Below are positions 17,021 to 26,420 of a stretch of DNA of 64,000 nt, piece after piece. This stretch comes from Hephaestia caeni (GTDB lineage Bacteria; Pseudomonadota; Alphaproteobacteria; Sphingomonadales; Sphingomonadaceae): NCBI RefSeq assembly GCF_003550065.1, contig NZ_QXDC01000005.1, forward strand, positions 218,995-282,994. The letters are read 5' to 3'. Under the pieces are notes generated by a model, which made no database searches, was not told where the DNA came from, and worked only from the letters and a program-made list of their open reading frames with translations. The first letter of the stretch is position 1. Each line of letters starts with the position of its first letter. The position numbers and the translations under genes were made by a program.

Positions 17021-17070
17021 AGTGCCCCAGCGGAAACATAGTTATCAGTTTCATCTACGCTGGGGCGCCA
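17021..17070 (+). repeat. 50-bp direct repeat, copy 2 (right edge of acquired region)
   Basis: This is the second copy of the repeat at 11371, with three differences. It ends 22 bp before the glpD start codon, and sequence beyond it has the character of core chromosome. It therefore probably marks the right boundary of the mobile segment. Confidence 0.85.
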
Positions 17071-17092
17071 TTCGTTGCGGGGGAGGAAATCG

Positions 17093-18562
17093 ATGTACGA
17101 CCTCGCGGTGATCGGCGGCGGCGTCAACGGCTGCGGGATTGCGCGCGATGCGGCCGGGCGCGGCGCGAAGGTGCTGCTGCTCGAACGCGGCGATCTCGCC
17201 TGCGGCACCTCCTCGGCCTCGACCAAGCTGATCCACGGCGGGCTGCGCTATCTTGAACATTACGAATTCGCCCTGGTGCGCGAAGCCTTGCAGGAACGCG
17301 AGCGGCTGTGGCGCATTGCCCCGCATCTCATCCACCCGATGCGCTTCGTCCTGCCCTATCGCAAGGGATTGCGGCCGCGCTGGATACTGCGGTTCGGGCT
17401 GCTCATCTACGATCATCTCGGCGGCCGCACCACGCTGCCGGGCACCGCGACGCTCGATCTTCGCCGCCATCCCGCCGGCGCCCCGCTCAAGCCCGGCTTC
17501 CGCCACGGCTACGCCTATTCGGACGGCTGGGTCGATGACGCCCGCCTGGTCGCCTTGAACGCGCTCGACGCCGCCGAACGCGGCGCGACGATCGAAACCC
17601 ATACCGAGGTGACGCGACTGGCTCGTGAGGACGGCGGCTGGCTGATCACCGCGCACGATCGCACCTTCCGCGCCCGCGCGCTCGTCAACGCCGCCGGGCC
17701 GTTCGTGCTCGATCTGCTCCACGACGCCCACCAGCCGACCGAGCGCCGGATGCGCTTCGTCCGCGGCTCGCACATCGTCGTGCCCAGATTGTTCGATCAC
17801 AGCTTCGCCTATTTCTTCCAGCTTCCCGACGGCCGCATCTTCTTCGCGGTGCCCTATGAGCGCGATTTCACGCTGATCGGCACCACCGATCGCGATCAGG
17901 ACAGCCCCGAGCGTCCACCCGCCGCCAGCGACGAGGAAATCCGCTACCTCTGCGACGCCGCCAACCAGTATTTCGCGCAATCGATCGGCCCGGACGACGT
18001 GGTGTGGAGCTATGCCGGGGTGCGCCCGCTGGTCGACGACGGATCGGGCAAGCCCGAAGCCGCGACGCGCGGCTATCGCCTCGAACTCGACGGCGGCGAC
18101 GGGGAACCCGCGCTGCTGTCGGTGTTCGGCGGCAAGATCACCACCTATCGCCACCTGGCGGCTGAAGCCGTCGATCTGCTCGCCGATCATCTCGACGCAC
18201 TCCAGGGCGACGCGTGGACGGCGACCCAGCCGCTCCCCGGCGGCGACTTTCCGACCGACGGCCTGCCCGCGCTCGAAGCCGATCTCGCGCGCGCCTATCC
18301 GTTCTTCGATTCGGTCTGGGTGGAGCGCATCGCGAAGGCTTACGGCACGCGCGCCCGGCGCTGGCTGGCCGATGCGCGGTCGCTCGACGATCTGGGCACC
18401 CATTTCGGGCACGGCCTCACTGCGGCCGAGGTCGATTATCTGGTCGCGGTCGAATGGGCGCGGACGGCGGACGACGTGCTGTGGCGCCGCACCAAATTGG
18501 GGCTGCGCTTCGACGCCGATCAGGCCGCGGCGCTCGCCCGATATATGGCGGAGCAGCAATGA
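17093..18562 (+). CDS. glpD: Glycerol-3-phosphate dehydrogenase, FAD-dependent
   Basis: This 489-aa membrane-associated flavoenzyme oxidises sn-glycerol 3-phosphate to dihydroxyacetone phosphate and feeds electrons to quinone. The N-terminal FAD motif is VIGGGVNGCGIARDAAGRG, followed by the family motif CGTSSASTKLIHGGLRYLE (in pieces); the C-terminal GlpD domain is complete. A strong ribosome site (GGGGGAGGAA) fixes the ATG at 17093. It overlaps glpK by 4 bp. The original upstream region has been replaced by mobile-element sequence, so its promoter is unclear. Confidence 0.96.
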   Translation: MYDLAVIGGGVNGCGIARDAAGRGAKVLLLERGDLACGTSSASTKLIHGGLRYLEHYEFALVREALQERERLWRIAPHLIHPMRFVLPYRKGLRPRWILRFGLLIYDHLGGRTTLPGTATLDLRRHPAGAPLKPGFRHGYAYSDGWVDDARLVALNALDAAERGATIETHTEVTRLAREDGGWLITAHDRTFRARALVNAAGPFVLDLLHDAHQPTERRMRFVRGSHIVVPRLFDHSFAYFFQLPDGRIFFAVPYERDFTLIGTTDRDQDSPERPPAASDEEIRYLCDAANQYFAQSIGPDDVVWSYAGVRPLVDDGSGKPEAATRGYRLELDGGDGEPALLSVFGGKITTYRHLAAEAVDLLADHLDALQGDAWTATQPLPGGDFPTDGLPALEADLARAYPFFDSVWVERIAKAYGTRARRWLADARSLDDLGTHFGHGLTAAEVDYLVAVEWARTADDVLWRRTKLGLRFDADQAAALARYMAEQQ

Positions 18563-20028
18563 CCGAGCGCCTGATCCTCGTCCTCGACGAAGGCACCACC
18601 TCGACCCGCGCGATCCTCTACGCGCCCGACGGCACGCGCCGCGGCGTCGCGCAACGCGAACTGACGCAGCATTATCCCCGCCCCGGCCGGGTCGAACACG
18701 ATGCCGACGAGATCTGGCGCGCCACCCTCGCCTGCGCCGTCGAGATGGTTGCGGCGGCGGGCGGCGCGGATCGGATCGCCGCGATCGGCATCACCAACCA
18801 GCGCGAAACCGTCGTCGCCTGGGACAAGCGCACCGGCGAACCGATCACCCGCGCAATCGTCTGGCAGGATCGCCGCACCGCCGATCAATGCCGCGCGCTG
18901 GTCAAGGCGGGCCACGAACCCTTGGTCCAGACGCGCACCGGGCTCGTCATCGATCCCTATTTCTCGGCGACCAAGATGCACTGGATCCTCGATAACATCC
19001 CCGAGGCACGCGCGCTCGGCGACGCGCTGGCGTTCGGCACGATCGAAAGCTGGCTAGTCTGGAAATTGACCGGCGGCGCGCACCTGACTGACGCGAGCAA
19101 CGCCAGCCGCACCCAGTTGATGGCGCTCGAAGACCGTGACTGGGACGACGAATTGTGCGCGCTGATGGGGGTGCCTCGCGCGCATCTTCCCGAAATCGTC
19201 GACATGACGGGCGATATCGGCCGCTGCGATCGCGCCTTGCTCGGCGGTGCGATCCCGATCTGCGGGCTGGCGGGCGACCAGCAGGCAGCGACGATCGGCC
19301 AGGGCTGTTTCGCGGTCGGCGACACCAAGGCGACGTTCGGCACCGGCGCCTTCGTGCTCACCAACATGGGCGCGCAACTGCCACGCTCGCAGCACCGCCT
19401 GCTCGGCACCGTGCTGCTCCAGCTCGGCGGCAAGCGCACCTATGCGCTCGAAGGATCGGTGTTCGTCGCGGGCAGCCTCGTCAAATGGCTGCGCGACCAA
19501 TTGGGCTGGATCGACCGCGCCGCCGATACCGAGGCGATCGCGCGCGCGACCCCCGACAATGGCGGCGTCTACCTGCTCCCCGCGCTCGCCGGGCTCGGCG
19601 CGCCGCACTGGCGCCCCGATGCCACCGGCGCGATCGTCGGGCTCACGCTCGGCACCACGCGCGACCAGATCGTGCGCGCCGCGATGGAATCGCTCGCCCA
19701 TCAATGCCGCGATCTGATGGAGGCCTTCGCCGCCGACGGCGCCGCGTGGCAATCGCTGCGCATCGACGGCGGGATGAGCGCCAACGACTGGATGGCGCAG
19801 GATCTCGCCGACATGCTCGACCTGCCCGTCGAGCGGCCGGCGGATGTCGAAACGACCGCACTGGGCGCGGCGATGCTGGCCGGGATCGGCGCCGGGCTGT
19901 TCGCGTCGCTGCAAGAAGCAGTGGCAATGCGGCCGGCCACCCGCCGCTTCACCCCCGCACTCGCCCCCACCGATCGCGATCGACGCCTCGCCGGATGGCA
20001 CGCGATGCTCGCGCGCCACCTGAATTGA
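18559..20028 (+). CDS. glpK: Glycerol kinase
   Basis: This 489-aa FGGY-family kinase phosphorylates glycerol to glycerol 3-phosphate, the substrate of GlpD. It shows the N-terminal phosphate loop LDEGTTSTRAI, the glycerol-binding GITNQRETVVAWD, WQDRRT, and the C-terminal IDGGMSANDWMAQ. The start is the ATG in the ATGA overlap with glpD. No glpF or glpR is present nearby. Confidence 0.96.
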   Translation: MTERLILVLDEGTTSTRAILYAPDGTRRGVAQRELTQHYPRPGRVEHDADEIWRATLACAVEMVAAAGGADRIAAIGITNQRETVVAWDKRTGEPITRAIVWQDRRTADQCRALVKAGHEPLVQTRTGLVIDPYFSATKMHWILDNIPEARALGDALAFGTIESWLVWKLTGGAHLTDASNASRTQLMALEDRDWDDELCALMGVPRAHLPEIVDMTGDIGRCDRALLGGAIPICGLAGDQQAATIGQGCFAVGDTKATFGTGAFVLTNMGAQLPRSQHRLLGTVLLQLGGKRTYALEGSVFVAGSLVKWLRDQLGWIDRAADTEAIARATPDNGGVYLLPALAGLGAPHWRPDATGAIVGLTLGTTRDQIVRAAMESLAHQCRDLMEAFAADGAAWQSLRIDGGMSANDWMAQDLADMLDLPVERPADVETTALGAAMLAGIGAGLFASLQEAVAMRPATRRFTPALAPTDRDRRLAGWHAMLARHLN

Positions 20029-20071
20029 CCGCGGACAGCGGCCGAAAAACGCGAAATTCAGCGATTGGTGG

Positions 20072-20147
20072 TGGTGCCGCCTACAGGACTCGAACCTGTG
20101 ACCCCCGCATTACGAATGCGATGCTCTACCAGCTGAGCTAAGGCGGC
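20072..20147 (-). tRNA. tRNA-Thr(CGT)
   Basis: On the minus strand the sequence folds as a full cloverleaf: acceptor GCCGCCT/AGGCGGC, D-arm TTAGCTCAGCTGGTAGAGC, anticodon loop TTCGTAA (anticodon CGT), T-arm with GGTTCGAGTCC and an encoded CCA (20072-20074). Confidence 0.97.
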
Positions 20148-20310
20148 TCGTCCCCAAAGATGGGGCCGTTGGAAGGCGGCGCGAGTAACAGGTCGCCGGG
20201 GGGCTGGCAAGCGGGTTTCGCGGCGGCGGAATGGCTTTACGCTTCGTTTACCACGCAGAGGGCACAACGGTATCCGAACCGACGAATATCTCGTCGCTTG
20301 AGGATGGCGC

Positions 20311-21603
20311 ATGGACACGCTTCGCGGCCTGGACGATGATCGGACCGGAACCGATCACGACGAAGACGGGAACGCGTCGGTCAACGACGTCGGCCACGAC
20401 ATCGGCACCGACGAGCGGCGCATGCATGTGCGCGCCTATAATCATTGGGTGTCGCTGCTGGGCGGCCGCGCTTATCCGGCGATCGACGATCTCGATCCCA
20501 CCAATATCTCGGATTTCGGCGCCAATAGCGTCCTGCTCGATTTCTCCGCCGGGGTCGAAAACCCCGCGATCCGTTTCCTCGGGCGCGCGCTGCGCGACGA
20601 ATGCGGCCTCGATGCCTCGATCGCCAGCATCGCCGAGGTGCCGAGCCGATCGCTACTGTCGCGCCTCACCGATCACTATCTCCAGATCATCGCCAATCGC
20701 GCCCCGATCGGCTTCGAGGCCGAATTCGTGGGCACGCGCGGCAACCCCACGCGCTATCGCGGCATCCTGATGCCGTTTTCATCCGACGAGGACACGATCG
20801 ATTTCATCTACGGCGTCATCAACTGGAAAGAACTGGTCGACGCCGAAAGCCAGAAAAAACTCAACGCCGAAGTCGATGCGTCGCTGCGTGCCGCGCCGCG
20901 CGTCACGCCGACCGCTCCCGCCTGGGCAGACGGCCCCGGCGCTGAGGACGAGATCAACGACGACGCCGAAACTGAGGCCGACACCGCATCCCGGGCAGCC
21001 GCGTCGATCGCGGGCGCGCTCGCCGATCAGTTGCTGCTCGCGCAGCAGACCGCGGCCGCAGCGCGCGCCGCCGACACGCGCACCCGCGCCGCGCTCTACC
21101 GCGCGCTCGGCCGCGCACACGATTTCGCGCTCGCCGCCGCCGAGGACAGCGAAGGCTATGCCGCGCTCCTCGCCGATGCCGGGATCAAGCCACAAGCTCG
21201 CGCGCCGATGACGCCGATCGTCAAGCTCGTCTTCGGCGCGGATTACGACAAGACGCGGCTCACCGAATTCGCCACCGTGCTCGCCCACGCGCAGCGCCAC
21301 GCGGTCGGCGTGGGGGCGCTCACTGCGCTGCTCGACGCGGCCGAGGGTGGGATCAAGGGCATCGTCCAGGCCGAACGCGCGGCGCGGCGCCCGGCCGCAC
21401 GCCCGGACGTCACCAAACGCGCCGTCGCCAGGCTCGCCGAACGCGCACCGATCGCGTCGATCGCGGTCGAGACCGACGCCGTGACCGGTGAATATGTCCT
21501 GCTGCTGGCGCGCGCCGCGGGGCACGGCATGCTCGATATCGTCGCCAGCGTCGAAGGATCGAGCGCCCTCACCGACCGCGCGATCCGCCAGGCCGCGCAT
21601 TGA
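20311..21603 (+). CDS. PAS-fold domain protein, upstream of NAD-GDH
   Basis: This 430-aa cytoplasmic protein has an N-terminal half (about 35-185) with a divergent PAS-like domain (RAYNHWVSLLGGRAYPAIDD and MPFSSDEDTIDFIYGVINW). The middle (about 215-280) is Ala-rich and helical, and the C-terminal third is uncharacterised. No kinase, cyclase or DNA-binding domain is seen. GAGG lies about 8 bp before the ATG. It precedes the glutamate dehydrogenase gene by 100 bp, but I see no proof of a functional link. Confidence 0.75.
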   Translation: MDTLRGLDDDRTGTDHDEDGNASVNDVGHDIGTDERRMHVRAYNHWVSLLGGRAYPAIDDLDPTNISDFGANSVLLDFSAGVENPAIRFLGRALRDECGLDASIASIAEVPSRSLLSRLTDHYLQIIANRAPIGFEAEFVGTRGNPTRYRGILMPFSSDEDTIDFIYGVINWKELVDAESQKKLNAEVDASLRAAPRVTPTAPAWADGPGAEDEINDDAETEADTASRAAASIAGALADQLLLAQQTAAAARAADTRTRAALYRALGRAHDFALAAAEDSEGYAALLADAGIKPQARAPMTPIVKLVFGADYDKTRLTEFATVLAHAQRHAVGVGALTALLDAAEGGIKGIVQAERAARRPAARPDVTKRAVARLAERAPIASIAVETDAVTGEYVLLLARAAGHGMLDIVASVEGSSALTDRAIRQAAH

Positions 21604-21705
21604 AAATGTCGCTGTTAGCGGCAACATTCGCCGCTTTGTTGCAAACCATATGCGCCTTCCCCAACGCCTCTTGAGATAGCGATTCTCGCGGCGCATAGGA
21701 TGCGC

Positions 21706-24700
21706 ATGACCACGACCACGCTCTCGTCACTGGCGGATAAGCTGACGCGTCACCTCACCGATGGGGCCCTTCCCGCCGAGCTTCACGCCTTCGGTAAAAC
21801 CCAGCAGAAGGAAGCGGCCGCGTTCGTCGCGGCGACCGCCGAAACGCGCAAGGCGGGCAAGCCACGGCTCGCGATCGAGACGCTGCCGGGCGATGCGGCG
21901 AGCACGCGCCGGATGCGGCTGGCAATCATCAATGACGACATGCCGTTCCTGCTCGATTCGATCGCGGCAACGATCAACGCGCACGATATCGCCATCGATC
22001 GCGTCATCCATCCGGTGGTGCCCGTCGAGCGCGGCGCCAACGGCAAGCTGCGCTCGGTCGGCGCGGGCGGTACGCCCGAATCGATGATCTATATCGAGCT
22101 GCGCCGCGTCGATGCGCGCGCGCGGCGCGATCTGCTGTCCGCGATCGAGCATAACCTCGCCGACGTCCGCGCCGCCGTGAGCGACTGGGACAAGCTGCAA
22201 GAGGCGATGCGCACCGACGCCGCCCGCCTCGGCAAGGGCAGCGATATCGAAGGCGCGGCCTTGCTCGAATGGTTCCTCGATCGGCACTTCACGTTGCTCG
22301 GCCACGAGACGTGGATGCGCGACGGCACGACACGCGACGTGCTGGGCATCGCGCGCAACCCACAAGCCGGGCCGATGCTGGCGGAGGCATCGCGTCATCT
22401 CGCGCTCGCCTGGTTCGAAAAGGGCGGCGAACCGCCGCTGCTGCTCAAATCCAATCTGATCTCGACCGTCCACCGGGCCGTTCCGCTCGATCTCGCGGTG
22501 GTGCCGATCATCGAAGACGGCAAGATCGCGGGGCTGTCGATCCATGCCGGGCTGTGGACCAGCGCCGCGCTCAACGCCCCGCCGCAGGATGTGCCCGTGC
22601 TGCGCACGCGGCTCACCGCGCTCGAGGCAAAGTTCGGGTTCGATCCCAAGGGGCATACCGGCAAGGCGCTCACGCACGCGCTCACCCAATTGCCGCACGA
22701 TCTCGTCACCGCGTTCACGCCCGACGCACTCGAAACCCTGGCGCTGACCTCGATGTCGCTCGCCGATCGGCCGCGCCCGCGGCTGGTGGTGGTTCCCTCG
22801 ACGCTGGGGCGGCACCTGTTCGCCTTCGTCTGGCTGCCGCGCGACGATCTGTCGACGCGACGCCGCGTCGCGATCGGCGAGATGCTGTCGGAGGCCGCCA
22901 ACGCGGCGCTGCTGAGCTGGTCGATCGCAATGGAGGACGGCGTCGTCGCGCTGCTCCGCTATACGCTCGACATGCGCGCCGATGGCCGCATCCCCGATTC
23001 CGACGCCCTCGATGGCCAGCTCGAAGAGATGGTGCGCGGCTGGGTGCCCGCGGTCGAGGCAGCGCTTGTCCGGCATATCGAGCCTGCGCGCGCGGCACGG
23101 CTTGCGCTGCGCCACGCGGCGACCTTCCCCGCGTCGTATCGCAGCATGAACGACGCCGAGGAGGCGGCCGAGGATATTCTGCGGCTGGCCGCTCTATCCT
23201 CGCCCGAAGCACGTTCGGTGCGCGTCTATCGCAGCCCCGAGGGCGCGCCCCGCCTCAAAATCTATCGCCTCGGCGGCCCGGTGGAGTTGTCCGACGCGGT
23301 GCCCGTCCTCGAGAATTTCGGTTTCCGCGTGATCGAGGAAGTGCCCGCGCCGCTCGACGACGAGCATCGCGGCTTCGTCCACGATTTCCGAATCTCGTCG
23401 GCCAGCGTCGCCGATGCCGATCTGTGCGCGGGCGACACGAGCGTGCTCGAAGGCGCGATGGCCGCCGTGCTCGAGGGCCATGCCGAAGACGACGCGTTCA
23501 ACCGGCTGATCGTCGAGGCGGGGATGAAGCCCGCCTCGGTGGTGCTGTTCCGTGCGTGGTTCCGTTATCTGCGCCAGGCCGGGCTGAGCTACGGGCTGAA
23601 CACCGTGGTCGATGCCCTGCGCCGCACACCCAAGGTGGCGACGGCGCTGGTCGCGCGTTTCGAGGCCGCCCACGACCCCGCCCAGAAGGGCGATCGCGCC
23701 GCCGCGATCGACGCCGCACGCAAGGCGATCGATCGTGGGCTCGATGCGGTGTCGGCGATTGACGACGATCGCATCCTGCGCGCGCTGCGCGGCGTCATCG
23801 CCGCGATGCTGCGCACCAACGCGTTCGCGCCGTCGAGCGAGGAAGCGCTTGCCTTCAAGCTCGATTCGAAGCTCGTGCCAGGTCTGCCCGCGCCGCTCCC
23901 GTGGCGCGAGATTTTCGTTTATTCGCCCCGGATCGAGGGCATTCATCTGCGTGCCGGCCCGGTCGCACGCGGCGGGCTTCGCTGGTCCGACCGGCGCGAC
24001 GATTTCCGTACCGAGATCCTGGGGCTGATGAAGGCGCAGCGCGTCAAAAACGCGGTGATCGTGCCGACCGGCGCGAAAGGCGGCTTCTACCCCAAGCGCC
24101 TTCCCGCCCCCACCGATCGCGACGCCTGGATCGCCGAGGGCACCGAAAGCTATCGGATCTTCATCCGCGCGTTGCTCTCGATCACCGACAATATCGTCGA
24201 GGGTGATGTCATCCATCCCGCCAAGGTCGTGATCCATGACGGCGACGACCCTTATTTCGTCGTTGCCGCCGACAAGGGCACCGCGAGCTTCTCCGACGTC
24301 GCCAACGCGATCGCCGCCGAGCACGATTTCTGGCTGGGCGATGCTTTCGCCAGCGGCGGCAGCCACGGCTATGATCACAAAGGCATGGCGATCACCGCGC
24401 GCGGCGGATGGATTTCGGTCCAGCGCCATTTCGCCGAACGCGGCGTCGACGTGCAGACGGAGCCGGTCTCGGTCGTCGGCTGCGGCGACATGTCGGGCGA
24501 CGTCTTCGGCAACGGGATGCTGTTGTCGAAGGCGATCCGGCTCAAGGCGGCGTTCGATCATCGCCACATCTTCCTCGATCCCGATCCCGATCCGGCCACG
24601 AGTTGGACCGAGCGCAAGCGCTTGTTCGATCTGCCGCGATCGAGCTGGGCCGATTACGACAAGAAATTGATCTCGAAGGGCGGCGGCGTCTTCTCGCGGC

Positions 24701-26343
24701 AGGACAAGACGATCAAGCTGTCGCCGCAGGTCCGCGAGAGGCTCGACATCGAGGCGACCGAGCTTGAACCCACCGCGCTGATCTCGGCGATCCTCAAGGC
24801 GCCGGTCGATCTGATCTGGTTCGGCGGCATCGGCACCTATGTGAAGGCGGCCGCGGAGCCGCATATCGATGTCGGCGATCCGGGCAACGACCGGTTGCGC
24901 GTCAACGGTGAAGACGTCCGCGCGGCGGTGATCGGCGAAGGCGCCAATCTGGGCGTGACGCAGGCGGCGCGGATCGCGTTCGCCGAGCGCGGCGGCCGGA
25001 TCAACACCGATTTCATTGACAATTCGGCCGGGGTCGATTGCTCGGACAACGAGGTCAACATCAAGATCGCGCTCAACCGCGAGGTGATGGAAGGGCGGCT
25101 CGCGCTCGCCAAGCGCAACAAGCTGCTCACCGACATGACCGACGATGTCGCCGCTCTGGTCCTGGAGGACAACCGCCTCCAAACGCTCGCGCTGTCGATC
25201 ATGGAGAATGACGGCGCCCTGTCCCTGCCGAGTTATGTCCGCGCGATCGAAATCTTCGAGACCGCCGGGCGGCTCGATCGCGCGGTCGAGGGGCTGGCGT
25301 CCAACGACGATCTGCTACGCCGCGCGCAGGAAGGGCTCGGGCTTACCCGGCCCGAACTCGCGGTGCTGATCGCGACCGCCAAGCTCGCGCTCCAGGATGC
25401 GATCGAACGCGGCGACCTCGCCCGGTCGGACGAGATGAAGGGCGATCTGCACGCCGCTTTTCCATCGGCGATGCGCAAGAAGTTCGCCGTCGCGATCGAC
25501 GAACATCGGCTGCGCGCGGAGATTGTCGCGACCAAGCTCGCCAACCGCATCGTCAACCGGCTCGGCGTGCTTCACCCGCTCGAACTCGCCGAGGAGGAAG
25601 GCGCCTCGACGCTCGACATCGCGGCGATGTTCGTCGCGGCAGAGCGCCTGTTCGATCTCCCCGCCCTGTGGGCCGAGATCGAAACCGCCGACATGCCCGA
25701 GCGCGCGCGGATCGCGCTGTTCGATGAGGTCGCGGTCGCGGTGCGCTCGCAGATCGCGGATCTGCTGCGCATCTGCCCGCCGGGCTCGCTGCCGCAACCG
25801 ATCGTCGACCGGATCAAGCCCGGCATCGAGCAACTCGGTCGTCAGACCAAATCGCTGCTGCTCGATGAAGTGAAGGCGCAATCGGGCCGGATCGCCGAAA
25901 TGCTCGAAGCCGAAGGCGCGCCGCGCAAGCTCGTGCTGAAAGTGGTGCGGCTCTACGAACTCGACGGTGCCGTCGGGCTCGCCGATCTCGGCGAACAGCT
26001 CCGCATCGACGAGGTCGTGCTCACGCGCGCGTTCACCAGCCTGGGGCATGAACTCGGGCTCGATTGGGCGCAGGCCAACGCCGCGCGGATTACCTCGGGC
26101 GATCCCTGGGAACGGTTGTTGCTCGCGGGGCTCGCGCGCGATTTCCAGCAGCTTCGGCTCGAGTTCCTCGGCCGCACCGAAGGCCTTGATCCGCAAAAGC
26201 TGGTCGACGACTGGCTGGTCGCGAACCGGGCGCGGATCGATCAGTTCAAGCGACTGGTCGCGCGCGCGCGTCGCGCTCCCGCGCCCAGCGCCGCGATGCT
26301 CGCGCAGATCGCGGGCCAGGCACGCGTGCTGCTCGGTCGATAG
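21706..26343 (+). CDS. gdhB: NAD-specific glutamate dehydrogenase, large type
   Basis: This is a 1545-aa enzyme of the roughly 180-kDa bacterial NAD-GDH family, converting glutamate to 2-oxoglutarate and ammonia. The catalytic core is recognisable near residues 740-1150, with RAGPVARGGLRWSDRRDDFR, the substrate lysine region KNAVIVPTGAKGGF and the dinucleotide-binding VVGCGDMSGDVFGNGM; long regulatory N- and C-terminal regions flank it. I chose the ATG at 21706 because AGGA precedes it; an ATG at 21700 is also in frame. The gene is intact and of normal length. Confidence 0.95.
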   Translation: MTTTTLSSLADKLTRHLTDGALPAELHAFGKTQQKEAAAFVAATAETRKAGKPRLAIETLPGDAASTRRMRLAIINDDMPFLLDSIAATINAHDIAIDRVIHPVVPVERGANGKLRSVGAGGTPESMIYIELRRVDARARRDLLSAIEHNLADVRAAVSDWDKLQEAMRTDAARLGKGSDIEGAALLEWFLDRHFTLLGHETWMRDGTTRDVLGIARNPQAGPMLAEASRHLALAWFEKGGEPPLLLKSNLISTVHRAVPLDLAVVPIIEDGKIAGLSIHAGLWTSAALNAPPQDVPVLRTRLTALEAKFGFDPKGHTGKALTHALTQLPHDLVTAFTPDALETLALTSMSLADRPRPRLVVVPSTLGRHLFAFVWLPRDDLSTRRRVAIGEMLSEAANAALLSWSIAMEDGVVALLRYTLDMRADGRIPDSDALDGQLEEMVRGWVPAVEAALVRHIEPARAARLALRHAATFPASYRSMNDAEEAAEDILRLAALSSPEARSVRVYRSPEGAPRLKIYRLGGPVELSDAVPVLENFGFRVIEEVPAPLDDEHRGFVHDFRISSASVADADLCAGDTSVLEGAMAAVLEGHAEDDAFNRLIVEAGMKPASVVLFRAWFRYLRQAGLSYGLNTVVDALRRTPKVATALVARFEAAHDPAQKGDRAAAIDAARKAIDRGLDAVSAIDDDRILRALRGVIAAMLRTNAFAPSSEEALAFKLDSKLVPGLPAPLPWREIFVYSPRIEGIHLRAGPVARGGLRWSDRRDDFRTEILGLMKAQRVKNAVIVPTGAKGGFYPKRLPAPTDRDAWIAEGTESYRIFIRALLSITDNIVEGDVIHPAKVVIHDGDDPYFVVAADKGTASFSDVANAIAAEHDFWLGDAFASGGSHGYDHKGMAITARGGWISVQRHFAERGVDVQTEPVSVVGCGDMSGDVFGNGMLLSKAIRLKAAFDHRHIFLDPDPDPATSWTERKRLFDLPRSSWADYDKKLISKGGGVFSRQDKTIKLSPQVRERLDIEATELEPTALISAILKAPVDLIWFGGIGTYVKAAAEPHIDVGDPGNDRLRVNGEDVRAAVIGEGANLGVTQAARIAFAERGGRINTDFIDNSAGVDCSDNEVNIKIALNREVMEGRLALAKRNKLLTDMTDDVAALVLEDNRLQTLALSIMENDGALSLPSYVRAIEIFETAGRLDRAVEGLASNDDLLRRAQEGLGLTRPELAVLIATAKLALQDAIERGDLARSDEMKGDLHAAFPSAMRKKFAVAIDEHRLRAEIVATKLANRIVNRLGVLHPLELAEEEGASTLDIAAMFVAAERLFDLPALWAEIETADMPERARIALFDEVAVAVRSQIADLLRICPPGSLPQPIVDRIKPGIEQLGRQTKSLLLDEVKAQSGRIAEMLEAEGAPRKLVLKVVRLYELDGAVGLADLGEQLRIDEVVLTRAFTSLGHELGLDWAQANAARITSGDPWERLLLAGLARDFQQLRLEFLGRTEGLDPQKLVDDWLVANRARIDQFKRLVARARRAPAPSAAMLAQIAGQARVLLGR

Positions 26344-26388
26344 GATCGAGTATTCCGTTCGGTTCGAGGCCGTTTCCTTGAGCTGTTC

Positions 26389-26405
26389 CGGTTCTGGCTG
26401 AACCG
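26389..26405. terminator. Small hairpin between convergent gdhB and PepSY genes
   Basis: CGGTTC-TGGCT-GAACCG is a perfect 6-bp stem with a 5-nt loop in the gap between two converging genes. It has no T-run, so a terminator role is uncertain. Confidence 0.3.
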
Positions 26406-26420
26406 AACTGGCGTCGACGA

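Noticed and set aside
18214..18558. N-terminal extension of glycerol kinase reading back into glpD
   Set aside because: GlpK homology begins at MTERLILVLDEG (18559), and the upstream part is the shadow frame of glpD.
23194..25182. Very long minus-strand frame opposite gdhB
   Set aside because: A GC-rich antisense shadow with repetitive Arg/Asp/Gly composition; the plus-strand NAD-GDH is unmistakable.
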